From the NCBI GenBank assembly GCA_013286085.1, contig JABDGK010000023.1:1-33230 (forward strand): 33,230 bases of DNA. The letters run 5' to 3'. Under the pieces are notes generated by a model, which saw only the letters and a list, made by a program, of their open reading frames with translations, had not been told where the DNA came from and ran no database searches. Positions 1 to 9,300 of the stretch are shown piece by piece. The DNA is from Gammaproteobacteria bacterium (GTDB lineage: Bacteria > Pseudomonadota > Gammaproteobacteria > DSM-16500). Position numbers and translations under genes: made by a program. Position 1 is the stretch's first letter. Every line of letters begins with the position of its first letter.

Positions 1-295
1 TATTTTTAAGCAGGTTTTCTGCTTCTTTTTGTTCGCCTTTAATGACATGACAATGCAATTGGTAAACTTGTGATCGCAAATATTCCAAAGCATTACTCAA
101 GATAGGCTTATCACGGATATCGTGAACTTGTTGCGATACAAATGCTTCGAACGCTTGCAGATTCTTTTGCTGATTAATCACTTGCGTTGTCACCAGATTG
201 TCTGTTGAGACACGAGAAGAAAACAGAGTGCCGTTATGCGTGCTCGCAAATGCAGCCGATAGCGTGTTTGAAACCATTGGGCGAGATGATGACAT
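1..295 (-). CDS. Unknown protein, N-terminal part, runs off left edge
   Basis: An open frame of 98 codons begins at an ATG whose last base is 295 and continues without a stop to base 1, so the 3' end lies outside the window. The start is supported by AGAGG seven bases upstream of the ATG. The peptide begins MSSSRPMVSNTLSAAFAST, is rich in Ser/Thr/Asn in the first 40 residues and then becomes helical and charged (Gln, Lys, Glu), with no signal peptide or membrane segment. I do not recognise the family. It resembles the beginning of the unknown helical proteins found elsewhere in the window, but that is only a compositional impression. Confidence 0.6.
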   Translation of the reverse strand, partial: MSSSRPMVSNTLSAAFASTHNGTLFSSRVSTDNLVTTQVINQQKNLQAFEAFVSQQVHDIRDKPILSNALEYLRSQVYQLHCHVIKGEQKEAENLLKN

Positions 296-403
296 AGCAT
301 AACCTCTCAGTTTATATCATTGTATACAACTGACAGGAATTTACAATAAAGGCGCTAAGTCGCTCAATGAAATAGGCGCTGGGGAAATCCTTGAGAATAG
401 TAA

Positions 404-470
404 CGTAGGCATGGTGGACACACAGCATGGAGTTTACCCCGTTGTGATTTTAAACGGGGTCCACCCTACG
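404..470. repeat. Hairpin repeat, GTAGGGTGGAC family
   Basis: CGTAGG, four extra bases and GTGGAC at 404-419 face GTCCACCCTACG at 459-470, with an inner hairpin CCCCGTT (437-443) / AACGGGG (453-459). It lies just downstream of the minus-strand decarboxylase gene and could end or stabilise that transcript, although no T-tract follows. The same core sequence recurs near 10713, 26864, 27051 and 29764. The rest of the gap from 296 to 496 shows nothing else I can name. Confidence 0.6.
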
Positions 471-496
471 ATGCTCGCGGTTCAGAAAAGTTGTTG

Positions 497-1513
497 TTAT
501 GCACTCTGCAAATAAAAATCCAGCGTCTGACGCAATCCTGTTTCAAGATCCACGACGGGCTTCCAACCTAAGTGTTGCTCTGCACGCTTAATGGCGGGCA
601 CACGCAATAATACATCTTGATAACCAGAACCGTAATACGTTTTTGCATCGACATCGACTAACTTTGTTTTTGCTGCTGCATCCGCATACTTGGGATAAGA
701 CTTAATCATCTGCACCAATGTTTCAGCCAAGGTACGGATAGAAATATTTTCATCCGGATTACCAATATTAAAAATCTGGCCCTGCGCAACATTATTTTTA
801 TTTTCAATAATTCTTAACAATGCAGCAACACCATCATCAATATGCATAAAGCAACGCTTCTGCGCACCACCATCAATCAACGTAATATCTTCCCCACGCA
901 AAATATTACCGATAAATTGCGTCAACACGCGTGAACCACCTGGCTTAGGATTGAAAATATTATCAAGCTTTGGCCCATACCAGTTAAATGGACGGAATAA
1001 ACAGTATTGCAAGTCATGATGTTTGCCATAAGCGTAAATCACGCGATCAAGCAACTGCTTAGATGTAGAATAAATCCAACGTTCTTTGTGGATAGGGCCT
1101 GTTACCAAATGACTTTCTTCTTCATCAAATTCTGTGTCAGGACACATGCCATACACTTCGGACGTTGATGGGAAAATAATGCGTTTTTTATATTTCACGC
1201 ATTGACGCACAATAGCTAAATTCGCTTCAAAATCTAATTCGAATACGCGCAATGGATTTTGAACATAAGTCATGGGTGTTGCGATAGCCACTAACGGTAA
1301 AACAACATCGCATTTTTTAATGTGTTCTGCTACCCACTCTTTTTCAACTGTAATATCACCCACTTGAAAATGAAAACGCTCATTACCCAAGCATTTTTCT
1401 AATTTGTCAGATGCCATATCAATAGCATAAATATGCCAATCTGTTTTTGCTAAAATTGCTTCACTTAAATTACTACCGATAAAACCATTTGCACCAAGAA
1501 TCAATACATTCAT
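497..1513 (-). CDS. UDP-glucuronate decarboxylase, ArnA C-terminal type (UDP-4-keto-pentose/UDP-xylose synthase-like)
   Basis: A 338-residue short-chain dehydrogenase that closely follows the C-terminal (dehydrogenase) half of E. coli ArnA, including the runs KKCDVVLPLVAIATP, RIIFPSTSEVYGMC and LFRPFNW. That enzyme oxidises and decarboxylates UDP-glucuronic acid to UDP-4-keto-pentose in the cytosol. Visible parts: NAD-binding GANGFIG (residues 7-13), the Ser-Glu pair of STSEVYG, the YSTSK catalytic Tyr/Lys, and the Arg near YQDVLLR matching the ArnA catalytic arginine region. The N-terminal formyltransferase half of ArnA is absent, as in the stand-alone Ralstonia-type enzyme. It is last in a minus-strand run with the ArnB-like aminotransferase 61 bases upstream. 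ATG start with only a weak ribosome site. The product may be UDP-4-keto-pentose, UDP-xylose or both; sequence alone does not decide. Confidence 0.9.
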   Translation of the reverse strand: MNVLILGANGFIGSNLSEAILAKTDWHIYAIDMASDKLEKCLGNERFHFQVGDITVEKEWVAEHIKKCDVVLPLVAIATPMTYVQNPLRVFELDFEANLAIVRQCVKYKKRIIFPSTSEVYGMCPDTEFDEEESHLVTGPIHKERWIYSTSKQLLDRVIYAYGKHHDLQYCLFRPFNWYGPKLDNIFNPKPGGSRVLTQFIGNILRGEDITLIDGGAQKRCFMHIDDGVAALLRIIENKNNVAQGQIFNIGNPDENISIRTLAETLVQMIKSYPKYADAAAKTKLVDVDAKTYYGSGYQDVLLRVPAIKRAEQHLGWKPVVDLETGLRQTLDFYLQSA

Positions 1514-1574
1514 ATCACAACCATTATAAAATTATTTAGTTATTCTGACTTCGCCATCGGCAAACCACAGAGAA

Positions 1575-2726
1575 TTATTTAAAAATACTATACATCACAT
1601 CCAATACACGATCATGCTCTGCGTCTGTCATTAATGGAAATAATGGCAAACTAACAATGCGATCAGACACACTTTCAGCATGCGGGAAATCACCCAGTTT
1701 GAATCCGAAATTCTCACGATAATAAGGATACAAATGCGCAGCGCGGTAATGCAATCCCGTGCCGATGTTTTTTTCTTTCATGGCTGTCATGAATTCTTCG
1801 CGATCCATATGCGCAACATCGGGATTTAATAAAGGCGTGTAAATATGCCAAACATGCTTGTGATCGTAATCAGGTTGCTCTGGCAGCGTCCATTGTGGCC
1901 AATCTGCTAGTGCTTCTTGATAACGATTAGCTAATTCAGCACGACGCGCATTAAAACTATCTAATTCTCGTAATTGATGCAACCCAATCGCACCTTGAAT
2001 ATCCATCATGTTGTACTTAAACCCGGGTAACACAACTTCATAATCTTGCTTACCACTTTTGCCATAACGGTTCCATGCTTCTCTATCAATACCATGAAAA
2101 CGCAGCAAACCAACTTGTTTAGCTAATCCAGCATCGCGCGTGACAACACAACCGCCTTCACCCGTCGTCATGTTTTTGTTTGGATGAAAACTAAATACTT
2201 GAATATCACCCATCGACCCAATGCGTTTGCCTTTGTATTCTGCACCAATCGCATGCGCCGCATCTTCAATCACACGTAACCTATGACGATCCGCAATTTC
2301 ATACAATTGATCTAAATCAACCGGTAATCCAGCAAAATGCACTGGCATAATCACCCGCGTTTTTTCGGTGATAGCCTCTTCCAACAAATTGAGATCCATA
2401 TTATAAGTCGTTGGATCAATATCCACTAACACAGGCTTAGCGCCTGCTAAAATAATCGTATTCAATGTGGCAGCAAACGTCATCGGTGTTGTAATGACTT
2501 CATCACCCGGCTGCAAATTCAAAGCCAGCAACGTTAAATGTAAACCCGCTGTCGCATTTGCGAGTGGCAATACGTAAGGTGCGCCTAAATAGGTTTGCAA
2601 TGCTTCGGTAAATTGCGCAACACGTGGGCCCGTTGTAATCCAACCCGATTCCAGACAAGCTACAACATCATCAATTGCAGCACGACTAATGGTTGGTCGA
2701 GAAAAAGGTAAAAATTCTTCGCTCAT
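1575..2726 (-). CDS. arnB: ArnB-like PLP sugar aminotransferase (DegT/DnrJ/EryC1/StrS family)
   Basis: A 383-residue sugar aminotransferase. ArnB transfers an amino group from glutamate to UDP-4-keto-pentose, giving UDP-4-amino-4-deoxy-L-arabinose. The family pattern is clear: substrate loop GWITTGPRVAQF (28-39), FAATLN, the PLP-contacting Asp155 in EDAAHA, and the Schiff-base Lys184 in FSFHPNKN followed by TGEGG. Length and order match ArnB. It starts five bases after the flippase-like gene (GGAG ten bases before the ATG) and is followed by the ArnA-type decarboxylase, which makes its expected substrate; this neighbour is the main reason for choosing ArnB over related nucleotide-sugar aminotransferases such as those for perosamine or PseC-type sugars. 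Confidence 0.85.
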   Translation of the reverse strand: MSEEFLPFSRPTISRAAIDDVVACLESGWITTGPRVAQFTEALQTYLGAPYVLPLANATAGLHLTLLALNLQPGDEVITTPMTFAATLNTIILAGAKPVLVDIDPTTYNMDLNLLEEAITEKTRVIMPVHFAGLPVDLDQLYEIADRHRLRVIEDAAHAIGAEYKGKRIGSMGDIQVFSFHPNKNMTTGEGGCVVTRDAGLAKQVGLLRFHGIDREAWNRYGKSGKQDYEVVLPGFKYNMMDIQGAIGLHQLRELDSFNARRAELANRYQEALADWPQWTLPEQPDYDHKHVWHIYTPLLNPDVAHMDREEFMTAMKEKNIGTGLHYRAAHLYPYYRENFGFKLGDFPHAESVSDRIVSLPLFPLMTDAEHDRVLDVMYSIFK

Positions 2727-2731
2727 TTTCT

Positions 2732-3103
2732 TTATGCTCCTGCACTCTGTGAAATCATATAAACACCCGCCATGATGACTAAAACACCGGCTATGCGCAT
2801 GACCGATAAATCTTCGCCAAAAAAATAATAGGCTGCGATCGCATTAACAATATAACCCATACTCAACATGGGGTAAGCAAAGCTCACTTGTACCCGAGAG
2901 AGCACGAGTAACCACACACCCACACTGAAAACATAAGCAAATAAACCAACAAGAATAGGTGGGTTTCCGATGACTTTAAAACCAATTGGCACCACATTCG
3001 CGGCACTGAACTCAAAATGACCTATTTGCGTCATCCCTGCCTTTAATAAGAGTTGCGCACACGTATTTAGCAAAACCCCTAATAAAATCAATAAGTAAAC
3101 CAT
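2732..3103 (-). CDS. Small multidrug-resistance/EamA-like membrane protein, ArnE/ArnF-like flippase subunit
   Basis: About 123 residues and four membrane helices. The start is placed at the ATG ending at 3103, not at the longer open frame reaching 3196, because AGGA lies six bases upstream and the protein then begins directly with the first helix (MVYLLILLGVLLNTCAQLL), as ArnE, ArnF and EmrE do. The stretch SFAYPMLSMGY matches the conserved AYPMLS of ArnE. In E. coli, ArnE and ArnF together flip undecaprenyl-phosphate-Ara4N to the periplasmic face; only one such subunit is present here, so it may act as a homodimer or with a partner elsewhere. First gene of the arn-like minus-strand run, diverging from the peroxiredoxin gene. 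An unrelated SMR exporter remains possible. Confidence 0.75.
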   Translation of the reverse strand: MVYLLILLGVLLNTCAQLLLKAGMTQIGHFEFSAANVVPIGFKVIGNPPILVGLFAYVFSVGVWLLVLSRVQVSFAYPMLSMGYIVNAIAAYYFFGEDLSVMRIAGVLVIMAGVYMISQSAGA

Positions 3104-3231
3104 AACAGATCCTATCACTCTCTGAAAAAAATTAACAACCGAATGATACCGTAAACTCGCGAGATATAACACTATTTTTGCGCAAACCATGTGCATTTTC
3201 TCATGACAACCATACTTTTTTTACGCTTTTA

Positions 3232-3240
3232 TGGTATAAT
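3232..3240 (+). promoter_or_regulatory. Extended -10 promoter for the peroxiredoxin gene
   Basis: TGGTATAAT at 3232-3240 is a consensus extended -10 element about 50 bases before the peroxiredoxin ATG. No good -35 hexamer lies 16-18 bases upstream, which is common for extended -10 promoters. Confidence 0.5.
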
Positions 3241-3291
3241 TTCCCACTGTTTCATCGCTTACATTTACCCTTTTTAGGAGTCCTATATATA

Positions 3292-3897
3292 ATGAGTATT
3301 TTAGTTGGCAGACACGCCCCCGACTTCACCGCTGCAGCTGTATTAGCTAACGGCGAGATCAACGGCAAATTTACCCTATCAGAAGTGATCAAGAACAAAT
3401 ATGGTATTGTTTTTTTCTACCCATTGGATTTTACTTTTGTTTGTCCCTCTGAATTGATTGCCTTAGACAAACGTATCGAAGAATTCAATCAGCGCAACAC
3501 GGTTGTTATTGGTGTATCGATTGATTCACAATTTACACATAGCGCATGGCGCAAAACCAACATCAATGATGGTGGTATTGGCCCTGTTCGCTATCCATTG
3601 GTTGCTGACGTGAACCACCAAATCTGCCAAGCATACGGCATTGAACATCCAACAGCACATATTGCATTGCGTGGCGCATTCTTGATCGATACACAGGGTG
3701 TAGTCCGTTCACAAATTGTTAATGACTTACCACTGGGCCGTAACATTGACGAACTCATTCGTTTAGTGGATGCATTACAATTTCATGAAAAACACGGTGA
3801 AGTTTGTCCTGCTGGTTGGAATAAAGGCAGCACCGGTATCAAACCTACCGCTGAAGGTATTGCGGCATTCCTTGCAACGAATGCGGCAGAACTGTAA
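3292..3897 (+). CDS. Typical 2-Cys peroxiredoxin (AhpC/Prx1 class)
   Basis: A 201-residue thiol peroxidase that reduces hydrogen peroxide, organic peroxides and peroxynitrite in the cytosol. The peroxidatic Cys51 is in DFTFVCPSE and the resolving Cys172 in GEVCPAGW, so it is a two-cysteine, dimer-forming enzyme and not a 1-Cys or BCP type. The start is set at ATG 3292 after AGGAG at 3276-3280; a longer frame from 3178 adds only non-conserved residues and would include the -10 element. It has its own extended -10 promoter and its own terminator, so it is probably transcribed alone. Which reductant recycles it (AhpF/AhpD or thioredoxin) cannot be read here; neither gene is adjacent. Confidence 0.93.
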   Translation: MSILVGRHAPDFTAAAVLANGEINGKFTLSEVIKNKYGIVFFYPLDFTFVCPSELIALDKRIEEFNQRNTVVIGVSIDSQFTHSAWRKTNINDGGIGPVRYPLVADVNHQICQAYGIEHPTAHIALRGAFLIDTQGVVRSQIVNDLPLGRNIDELIRLVDALQFHEKHGEVCPAGWNKGSTGIKPTAEGIAAFLATNAAEL

Positions 3898-3913
3898 AAA
3901 TCTTATCATACAA

Positions 3914-3946
3914 AAAAATAACCCACCTCGTGTGGGTTATTTTTTA
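3914..3946 (+). terminator. Rho-independent terminator after the peroxiredoxin gene
   Basis: AATAACCCAC (3917-3926) pairs with GTGGGTTATT (3932-3941) around a five-base loop and runs into a T-tract, preceded by an A-tract. It lies 20 bases after the stop codon. Confidence 0.9.
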
Positions 3947-4269
3947 TCTAAAAAATTTTTAAAGAAAAATTTTTACTCACAATCTTGTATTTGTTTTCCA
4001 TTAAAATCATTTTCAGCTTTCAATTAAATTTATCTTTCATTAAAATGCCGTTGCAGAATTAGTTTGGCTAGCAAATATTGTGTGAAAAAAAATCCCAATG
4101 ATATATACGCTACCACACTCATCGTAAGATGTTTAAAATTTGCAGCTAATGTGCAAACATGTGCACGTTATTTACTTCAATTTTAAATTTTTCTTGCAAT
4201 GGCATGTATTTATGATGTAATTTTGGAACTCGTCCGGATCAAATTAATATATCAAGGAGATACAGAAGC
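3947..4269. other. AT-rich gene-free leader of the porin gene
   Basis: About 320 bases with no convincing gene; the short open frames are low-complexity. It must contain the porin promoter, but I cannot fix it. An inverted repeat GTGCA (4151-4155) / TGCAC (4162-4166) with a six-base gap is a possible operator. No recognisable Fur box was seen. The strong ribosome site AAGGAGA (4254-4260) is at its end. The long leader would fit post-transcriptional control of an outer-membrane protein. Confidence 0.5.
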
Positions 4270-5619
4270 ATGAAACTAAAACTCGTTGTTGCATCAATGA
4301 GCGTATTAGGGTTGATTAGCTCACCTGTTTTTGCTGACACAACCACAACGACAACAACAGCTACAACAACAGCTAAGCACAAACATCACAAAGTTCGTCA
4401 TCACAGAGCTCATCATGTTGCCCAAACTCACGAATACAAAGATAGCGGCGCTCTCGCAGCTCCAGCTCCAGCTCCAGTCGTGATGGTACAACAAGTTGAT
4501 ACACACCAAATCATTTATGATGGAATGAGCCAAAACATTGGTCGCTCCAGACAAGCTCTGCCTGATTGGTTTAACCGTATCGGCGTAGCGGGTGGTGTTA
4601 ACTTTGATGCACATTGGGGCAATCGTTCCATGGGCTATGAAGGTGAAAATAGACAACGCCTTGCTTTAAATGATGCTTACTTAAACATTGGCGCAACTGT
4701 GAACGATTGGTCTAAAGCATTTGCAAGCTTAAGCTTTAGCAACCCAAGCGCTCAGTTAACTGGTGCTCCGCTCAACGGTCAATACAGCAACGTTTACACC
4801 CCAGTTAACCGATTGAACCTAGAACAAGGTTACTTGACGATTGCTAACTATGATGTTTCACCAATCTTCTTCCAAGTTGGTAAACAATACACAGATTACG
4901 GTCGTTACACCATTCACCCATTAGAGCGTACATTAGCTCAAGTGATGACAGAATCATTACAGACTTCTGCTAAGCTTGGCTTTATTACACAAATGGGCTT
5001 ACACGGTGACATCTATGCGTTCGACACGGGAGTTCGCGCAACAACTCAGCTACATAGCGGCACTGTTTACGGCGCAGGCTTAGGTTATGATCAATTAAAC
5101 GATCAACTCGGCTTCGATGTAGGCGTTGGCTATATGTCTGACCTGTCAGGTGTTAGCGATATCGCTTCTGCATTAGGTAATGGCTACGCAGCTAAAACCA
5201 CATATCGTCACTTAGTAGGTGGTATTGCTGCATATGGTGATGTAAACAGCGGTCCATTTAGCTTTGGCGTTCGTTATACAACAGCATTGCAGAGCTTTAA
5301 TCCATCTGACTTGTCAAACCAATACAACTCAGCGACTGGTCAAGGTGCTAGACCTTGGGCTGCTGACTTCACTGCTGGCTTTGGCTTCAATGCTTGGGCT
5401 AAAAACCAAAACGTCTATGTTAGCTACCAAACGGGTAACAATGCTATTAACTTAGCGTTGCCAAAAAACCGTTACTTAGGTGGTTACAACATTGATATGT
5501 GGAAAAATACCAATCTCGGTCTTGAAGTGGCTCATGACACAGCTTATAGCTCTGGCAATGGCGGCACAGGACGTGGTTCTAACACAATTGGTGCACGTGC
5601 TAGCGTTAAATTCGGTTAA
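4270..5619 (+). CDS. Outer-membrane porin, LbtU siderophore-porin-like
   Basis: A 449-residue protein with a signal peptide (about residues 1-22, cleaved after VFA), then a low-complexity stretch: a run of Thr, a His/Lys-rich block (about 36-55) and AP repeats (about 65-70), then a beta-barrel from about residue 98 (DWFNRIGVAGGVNFDAHWGN) to a C-terminal strand ending VKFG. Alternating aromatic/glycine strands through the barrel are typical of outer-membrane porins. The best resemblance I can recall is the LbtU family, which takes up legiobactin in Legionella; substrate here is unproven. LbtU proteins often carry an N-terminal coiled coil, whereas this one has a Thr/His linker that could bind metal. 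Start set by AAGGAGA nine bases upstream. Transcribed alone, ending at a strong terminator. Confidence 0.75.
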   Translation: MKLKLVVASMSVLGLISSPVFADTTTTTTTATTTAKHKHHKVRHHRAHHVAQTHEYKDSGALAAPAPAPVVMVQQVDTHQIIYDGMSQNIGRSRQALPDWFNRIGVAGGVNFDAHWGNRSMGYEGENRQRLALNDAYLNIGATVNDWSKAFASLSFSNPSAQLTGAPLNGQYSNVYTPVNRLNLEQGYLTIANYDVSPIFFQVGKQYTDYGRYTIHPLERTLAQVMTESLQTSAKLGFITQMGLHGDIYAFDTGVRATTQLHSGTVYGAGLGYDQLNDQLGFDVGVGYMSDLSGVSDIASALGNGYAAKTTYRHLVGGIAAYGDVNSGPFSFGVRYTTALQSFNPSDLSNQYNSATGQGARPWAADFTAGFGFNAWAKNQNVYVSYQTGNNAINLALPKNRYLGGYNIDMWKNTNLGLEVAHDTAYSSGNGGTGRGSNTIGARASVKFG

Positions 5620-5631
5620 TCTTAATCGAAC

Positions 5632-5662
5632 AAAAAAGCCCGCTGCTAGCGGGCTTTTTTTT
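5632..5662. terminator. Bidirectional rho-independent terminator
   Basis: GCCCGCT / AGCGGGC stem (5638-5654) with a three-base loop, flanked by six A on the left and eight T on the right. It therefore works on both strands and separates the convergent porin and RNase T genes. Confidence 0.93.
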
Positions 5663-5668
5663 GTCTTA

Positions 5669-5688
5669 CAGAGCCGCGCGCGGCTCTG
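5669..5688. repeat. 20-bp GC palindrome, copy 1
   Basis: CAGAGCCGCGCGCGGCTCTG is a perfect palindrome with no loop. Its 16-bp core GAGCCGCGCGCGGCTC is repeated at 26978-26997. It sits just after the terminator, between two gene ends. Confidence 0.8.
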
Positions 5689-5701
5689 ATAAGATAAAAC
5701 T

Positions 5702-6319
5702 CTACAAACCAATCTTATTCACAATATAACAAAACAATTCCGCGGTTCGTGTAGCATCATAAACAGCAGAATGCGCTTCACTCACATCAAATGGAATACC
5801 TGCACGACGTGTTGCACGTGCCAACACCGTCTCACCCAAAGCCACAGCGGCCATTGTCGCCGTATCTAACGTCGTAAAAGAATGAAATGGTACCGCCGAA
5901 ATTGCTGCCCGTCTTGCTGCTGCCAACATAAAACTTAAATCAAACCAGGCATTATGCCCCACCAAAACCGCTCGTTGGCATTGGATTATTTCAAGTTGCT
6001 CGCGCACATGCGCAAATAAGCGTCTTAACGCTTGCTGTTCTGGAATCGCATACCGTAGAGGTTGCTCTGGGTCTATACCCGTAATTTCAAGTGCTTTCGG
6101 ATCCAGATTCGCCCCCAAAAAAGGCTCCACATGATAATGATAAACTTGATCAGGGTAGAGCTTTCCTTCTTCGTCCATACCAATCGTCACAGCAGCAATC
6201 TCAAGTAGTGCGTCAGTCGCTGGATTTAGCCCTGACGTTTCTACATCCACAACCACGGGCAATAGGCCACGAAAACGCTTGGCTAATGTCAGTTTTTTTT
6301 GCTTATTTGACAACTCCAC
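5702..6319 (-). CDS. rnt: Ribonuclease T
   Basis: A 205-residue DEDDh 3'-5' exoribonuclease that trims tRNA 3' ends (the CCA turnover) and matures 5S and 23S rRNA. It matches E. coli RNase T along its length: RFRG-PVVVDVETSG, ALLEIAA, HVEPFLGANL, GIDPEQPLR. Catalytic acids visible: Asp25, Glu27, Asp127 (GHNAWFD), His183 (EAHSA) and Asp188 (YDATRT). The open frame begins with GTG at 6319, but GGGGAG is only one base from that codon; TTG at 6313 has the same ribosome site seven bases away and may be the real start, giving 203 residues. Divergent from putA across about 50 bases. Confidence 0.95.
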   Translation of the reverse strand: MELSNKQKKLTLAKRFRGLLPVVVDVETSGLNPATDALLEIAAVTIGMDEEGKLYPDQVYHYHVEPFLGANLDPKALEITGIDPEQPLRYAIPEQQALRRLFAHVREQLEIIQCQRAVLVGHNAWFDLSFMLAAARRAAISAVPFHSFTTLDTATMAAVALGETVLARATRRAGIPFDVSEAHSAVYDATRTAELFCYIVNKIGL

Positions 6320-6369
6320 ACTCCCCTATTCTATACAGCACTGGTAAAGTATCGTCGCCACATAATAAC

Positions 6370-9300
6370 ATGGAAATGAACGTCATGATTTTTGGAAATG
6401 AAAAGATTAATAAGCAAGATAGATTGCTAGATGCAATAACAACCGCTTATCGACAAGACGAAACCGTTTGCGTAGAGCAACTGTTACGCCAAGCAGAATT
6501 CGCCCCTGACGCGTGGCAACGCATTCATAATACAGCAGAAAAGCTCGTAATCAGCACGCGTCAACACCGTAAAAAACAAACTGGCCTCGATAGTTTTTTA
6601 CAACAATATGATTTATCTAGTGAAGAAGGCATTGCTCTCATGTGCATGGCTGAGGCATTACTACGCATTCCTGACAAAGAAACCATCGACAAATTAATAG
6701 GTGATAAAATATCAACCACCGACTGGGGCAAACATATCAATGGCAGTGACTCCCTGTTTGTGAATGCCGCCACATGGTCATTGCTATTAACCGGCAAAAT
6801 CTATGCTCCTACCTTAAATAACCAAAAATCATTAGGCAATTCTTTAAAACGTTTATTCAGTCGCACCAGCAGCGTCATCATTCGCCCCATTATTTTGCAA
6901 GGCATGAAAGTGATCGGCAAACAATTTGTAATGGGCACCACGATAAACGAGGCCTTAAAACGCGCCCAAAAACTGGAAGCAAAAGGCTATCGTTATTCCT
7001 ATGACATGCTCGGCGAAGCAGCGCGCACAGCCGATGATGCTGTTAAATATTTCCAATCCTATGAAGATGCGATTGCAGCCATCGGCAAAGCCTCGGCCAA
7101 TTCAAATCCTGCAGAAAGCCCCGGGATCTCCATTAAACTTTCTGCTTTACACCCACGTTACGAAGTTGCAAAACAAGGCCGTGTGATGAAAGAATTGGTG
7201 CCACGCTTACTCGCATTAGCAAAACAAGCGAAGGCACACAACATAGGTCTCACCGTCGATGCCGAAGAGGCGGATCGTTTAGAGTTATCATTGGCTATCA
7301 TTGAAAAAGTATTTTGTGATCCCGCCTTAAATGATTGGGAAGGATTTGGTTTAGCAGTCCAATCTTATCAAAAGCGCGCGCCTTATGTGATTGATTGGCT
7401 AATTCAATTATCGAAACAGCAAAAACGTCGCTTCATGGTAAGACTGATCAAAGGCGCTTATTGGGATGCTGAAATCAAACAAAGTCAAATGCAAGGCTTA
7501 GAAGGCTATCCCGTTTTTACACGCAAACATGCTACGGATGTATCATTTCTTGCGTGCGCAAAAAAACTGTTAGCCCACCCAGAATGTTTTTATTCTCAAT
7601 TCGGCACCCACAACGCGTTATCCGCTGCCGCCATCATGGAAATAGCAGGAAAACGCACGGATTTTGAGTTTCAATGTTTACACGGCATGGGACAACCACT
7701 CTACGACAACATTGTCGGTAAAGAAAATGTGAATATTCCCTGTCGCATTTACGCGCCTGTGGGTAGTCACAAAGATTTGCTCGGCTATTTAGTGCGACGT
7801 CTCCTTGAAAATGGTGCGAATACATCATTCATCAATCGACTCGCGGATGAAAATACACCCATTGAAAAAATTATTACGGACCCCATTACCCGAATAGGAA
7901 GTCTCATGAGTAAACCACATCCCCATATTCCACTACCAGTCAATATCTTTGCTCAAGAACGTAAAAATTCACAAGGCTTAGATCTTTCCAATGCACACAC
8001 ATTACAAGCGCTCAAAACAGCCATGGAACAAGCCGAAAAAAATCCCGGCATTTGGCAAGCAACACCGCTGCTCGGCAAAAAAACCACTTTCACACAGTCC
8101 GCAAAACCGCTGAAATCACCGAGTCAAACCGATCATCTTGTTGGCCACATTATTGAAGCCACTGCAGACGATGTAGAAACCGCATTAGAAGTTGCAACAC
8201 AAGCAACGTCTACTTGGGCAACTATCTCAGTGCATGAACGCGCAGCCTGTTTAGATCGCGCTGCCGATTTACTCGAAAAAAATATGCCAACACTCATGAC
8301 CTTGTTATGTCGTGAAGCTGGAAAACAAATTATTGACTGCATGACCGAAGTACGCGAAGCCGTTGATTTTTGTCGCTACTATGCTGCACGTGCACGTGAA
8401 GATTTAACACCGCAAATTCTTCCAGGCCCCACAGGTGAATTCAATGAATTATCATTACATCCACGCGGCGTGATTGTCTGCATTAGTCCGTGGAATTTTC
8501 CACTAGCTATTTTTGCAGGCCAAGTGCTGGCCGCGCTCGTCACAGGTAATACAGTGATTGCCAAACCAGCTGAACAAACACCCTTAATTGCGGCAGAAAC
8601 AGTACGTTTATTACATCAAGCTGGTATTCCTTCTAATGTATTACAATTGCTACCTGGAGCAGGCGAAGTCGTTGGTGCACGTTTAGTGGCGGATGTGCGT
8701 GTTGCCGGTGTCATGTTTACTGGATCGACAGAAACAGCAAAACTCATTCAACAAACATTAGCGAATCGTCCAGGGCCCATTGTGCCACTGATTGCTGAAA
8801 CGGGTGGCCAAAATGCCATGATTGTTGATTCATCCGCACTACCCGAACAAGTCGTCACAGACGTGATAAGCTCTGCCTTCAATAGTGCAGGTCAACGCTG
8901 CTCTGCATTGCGCGTACTTTACCTCCAAGACGATATTGCACCACGCATAATAGAGCTACTAAAAGGCGCTATGGCGGAATTAACATTGGGCGACCCCGGC
9001 TTATTAGAAACCGATATCGGCCCTGTGATTGATGCGGATGCATTAAGCATCTTGCAAAAACATGTAGCCCGCATGCAACAAGAAGCAAAACTCATTTATC
9101 AAATGCCGCTGAAAAACCCGCCAACAGGCCACTTCTTTGCACCTTGCGTTTTTGAACTAGACAATTTAAAGAGTTTACCCCGCGAAGTGTTTGGCCCTGT
9201 TTTACACATCATTCGCTATCAAGCTAAAGATTTATCCAGGGTTGTTGATGAAATCAAGAATACGGGTTATGGATTAACATTAGGGATTCACAGCCGTATC

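Noticed and set aside
3178-3291. N-terminal extension of the peroxiredoxin
   Set aside because: It would include the extended -10 promoter; the ribosome site and the family's usual start fit ATG 3292.
4225-4250. TTGGAA-16-TAATAT as the porin promoter (4223-4250)
   Set aside because: Transcription would begin at about 4257, inside the AAGGAGA ribosome site, leaving no room for translation start.
4321-4656. Minus-strand open frame with a Cys-rich end opposite the porin start
   Set aside because: Mirror image of the Thr/His codon repeats of the porin gene; no ribosome site and wholly inside a well-supported gene.
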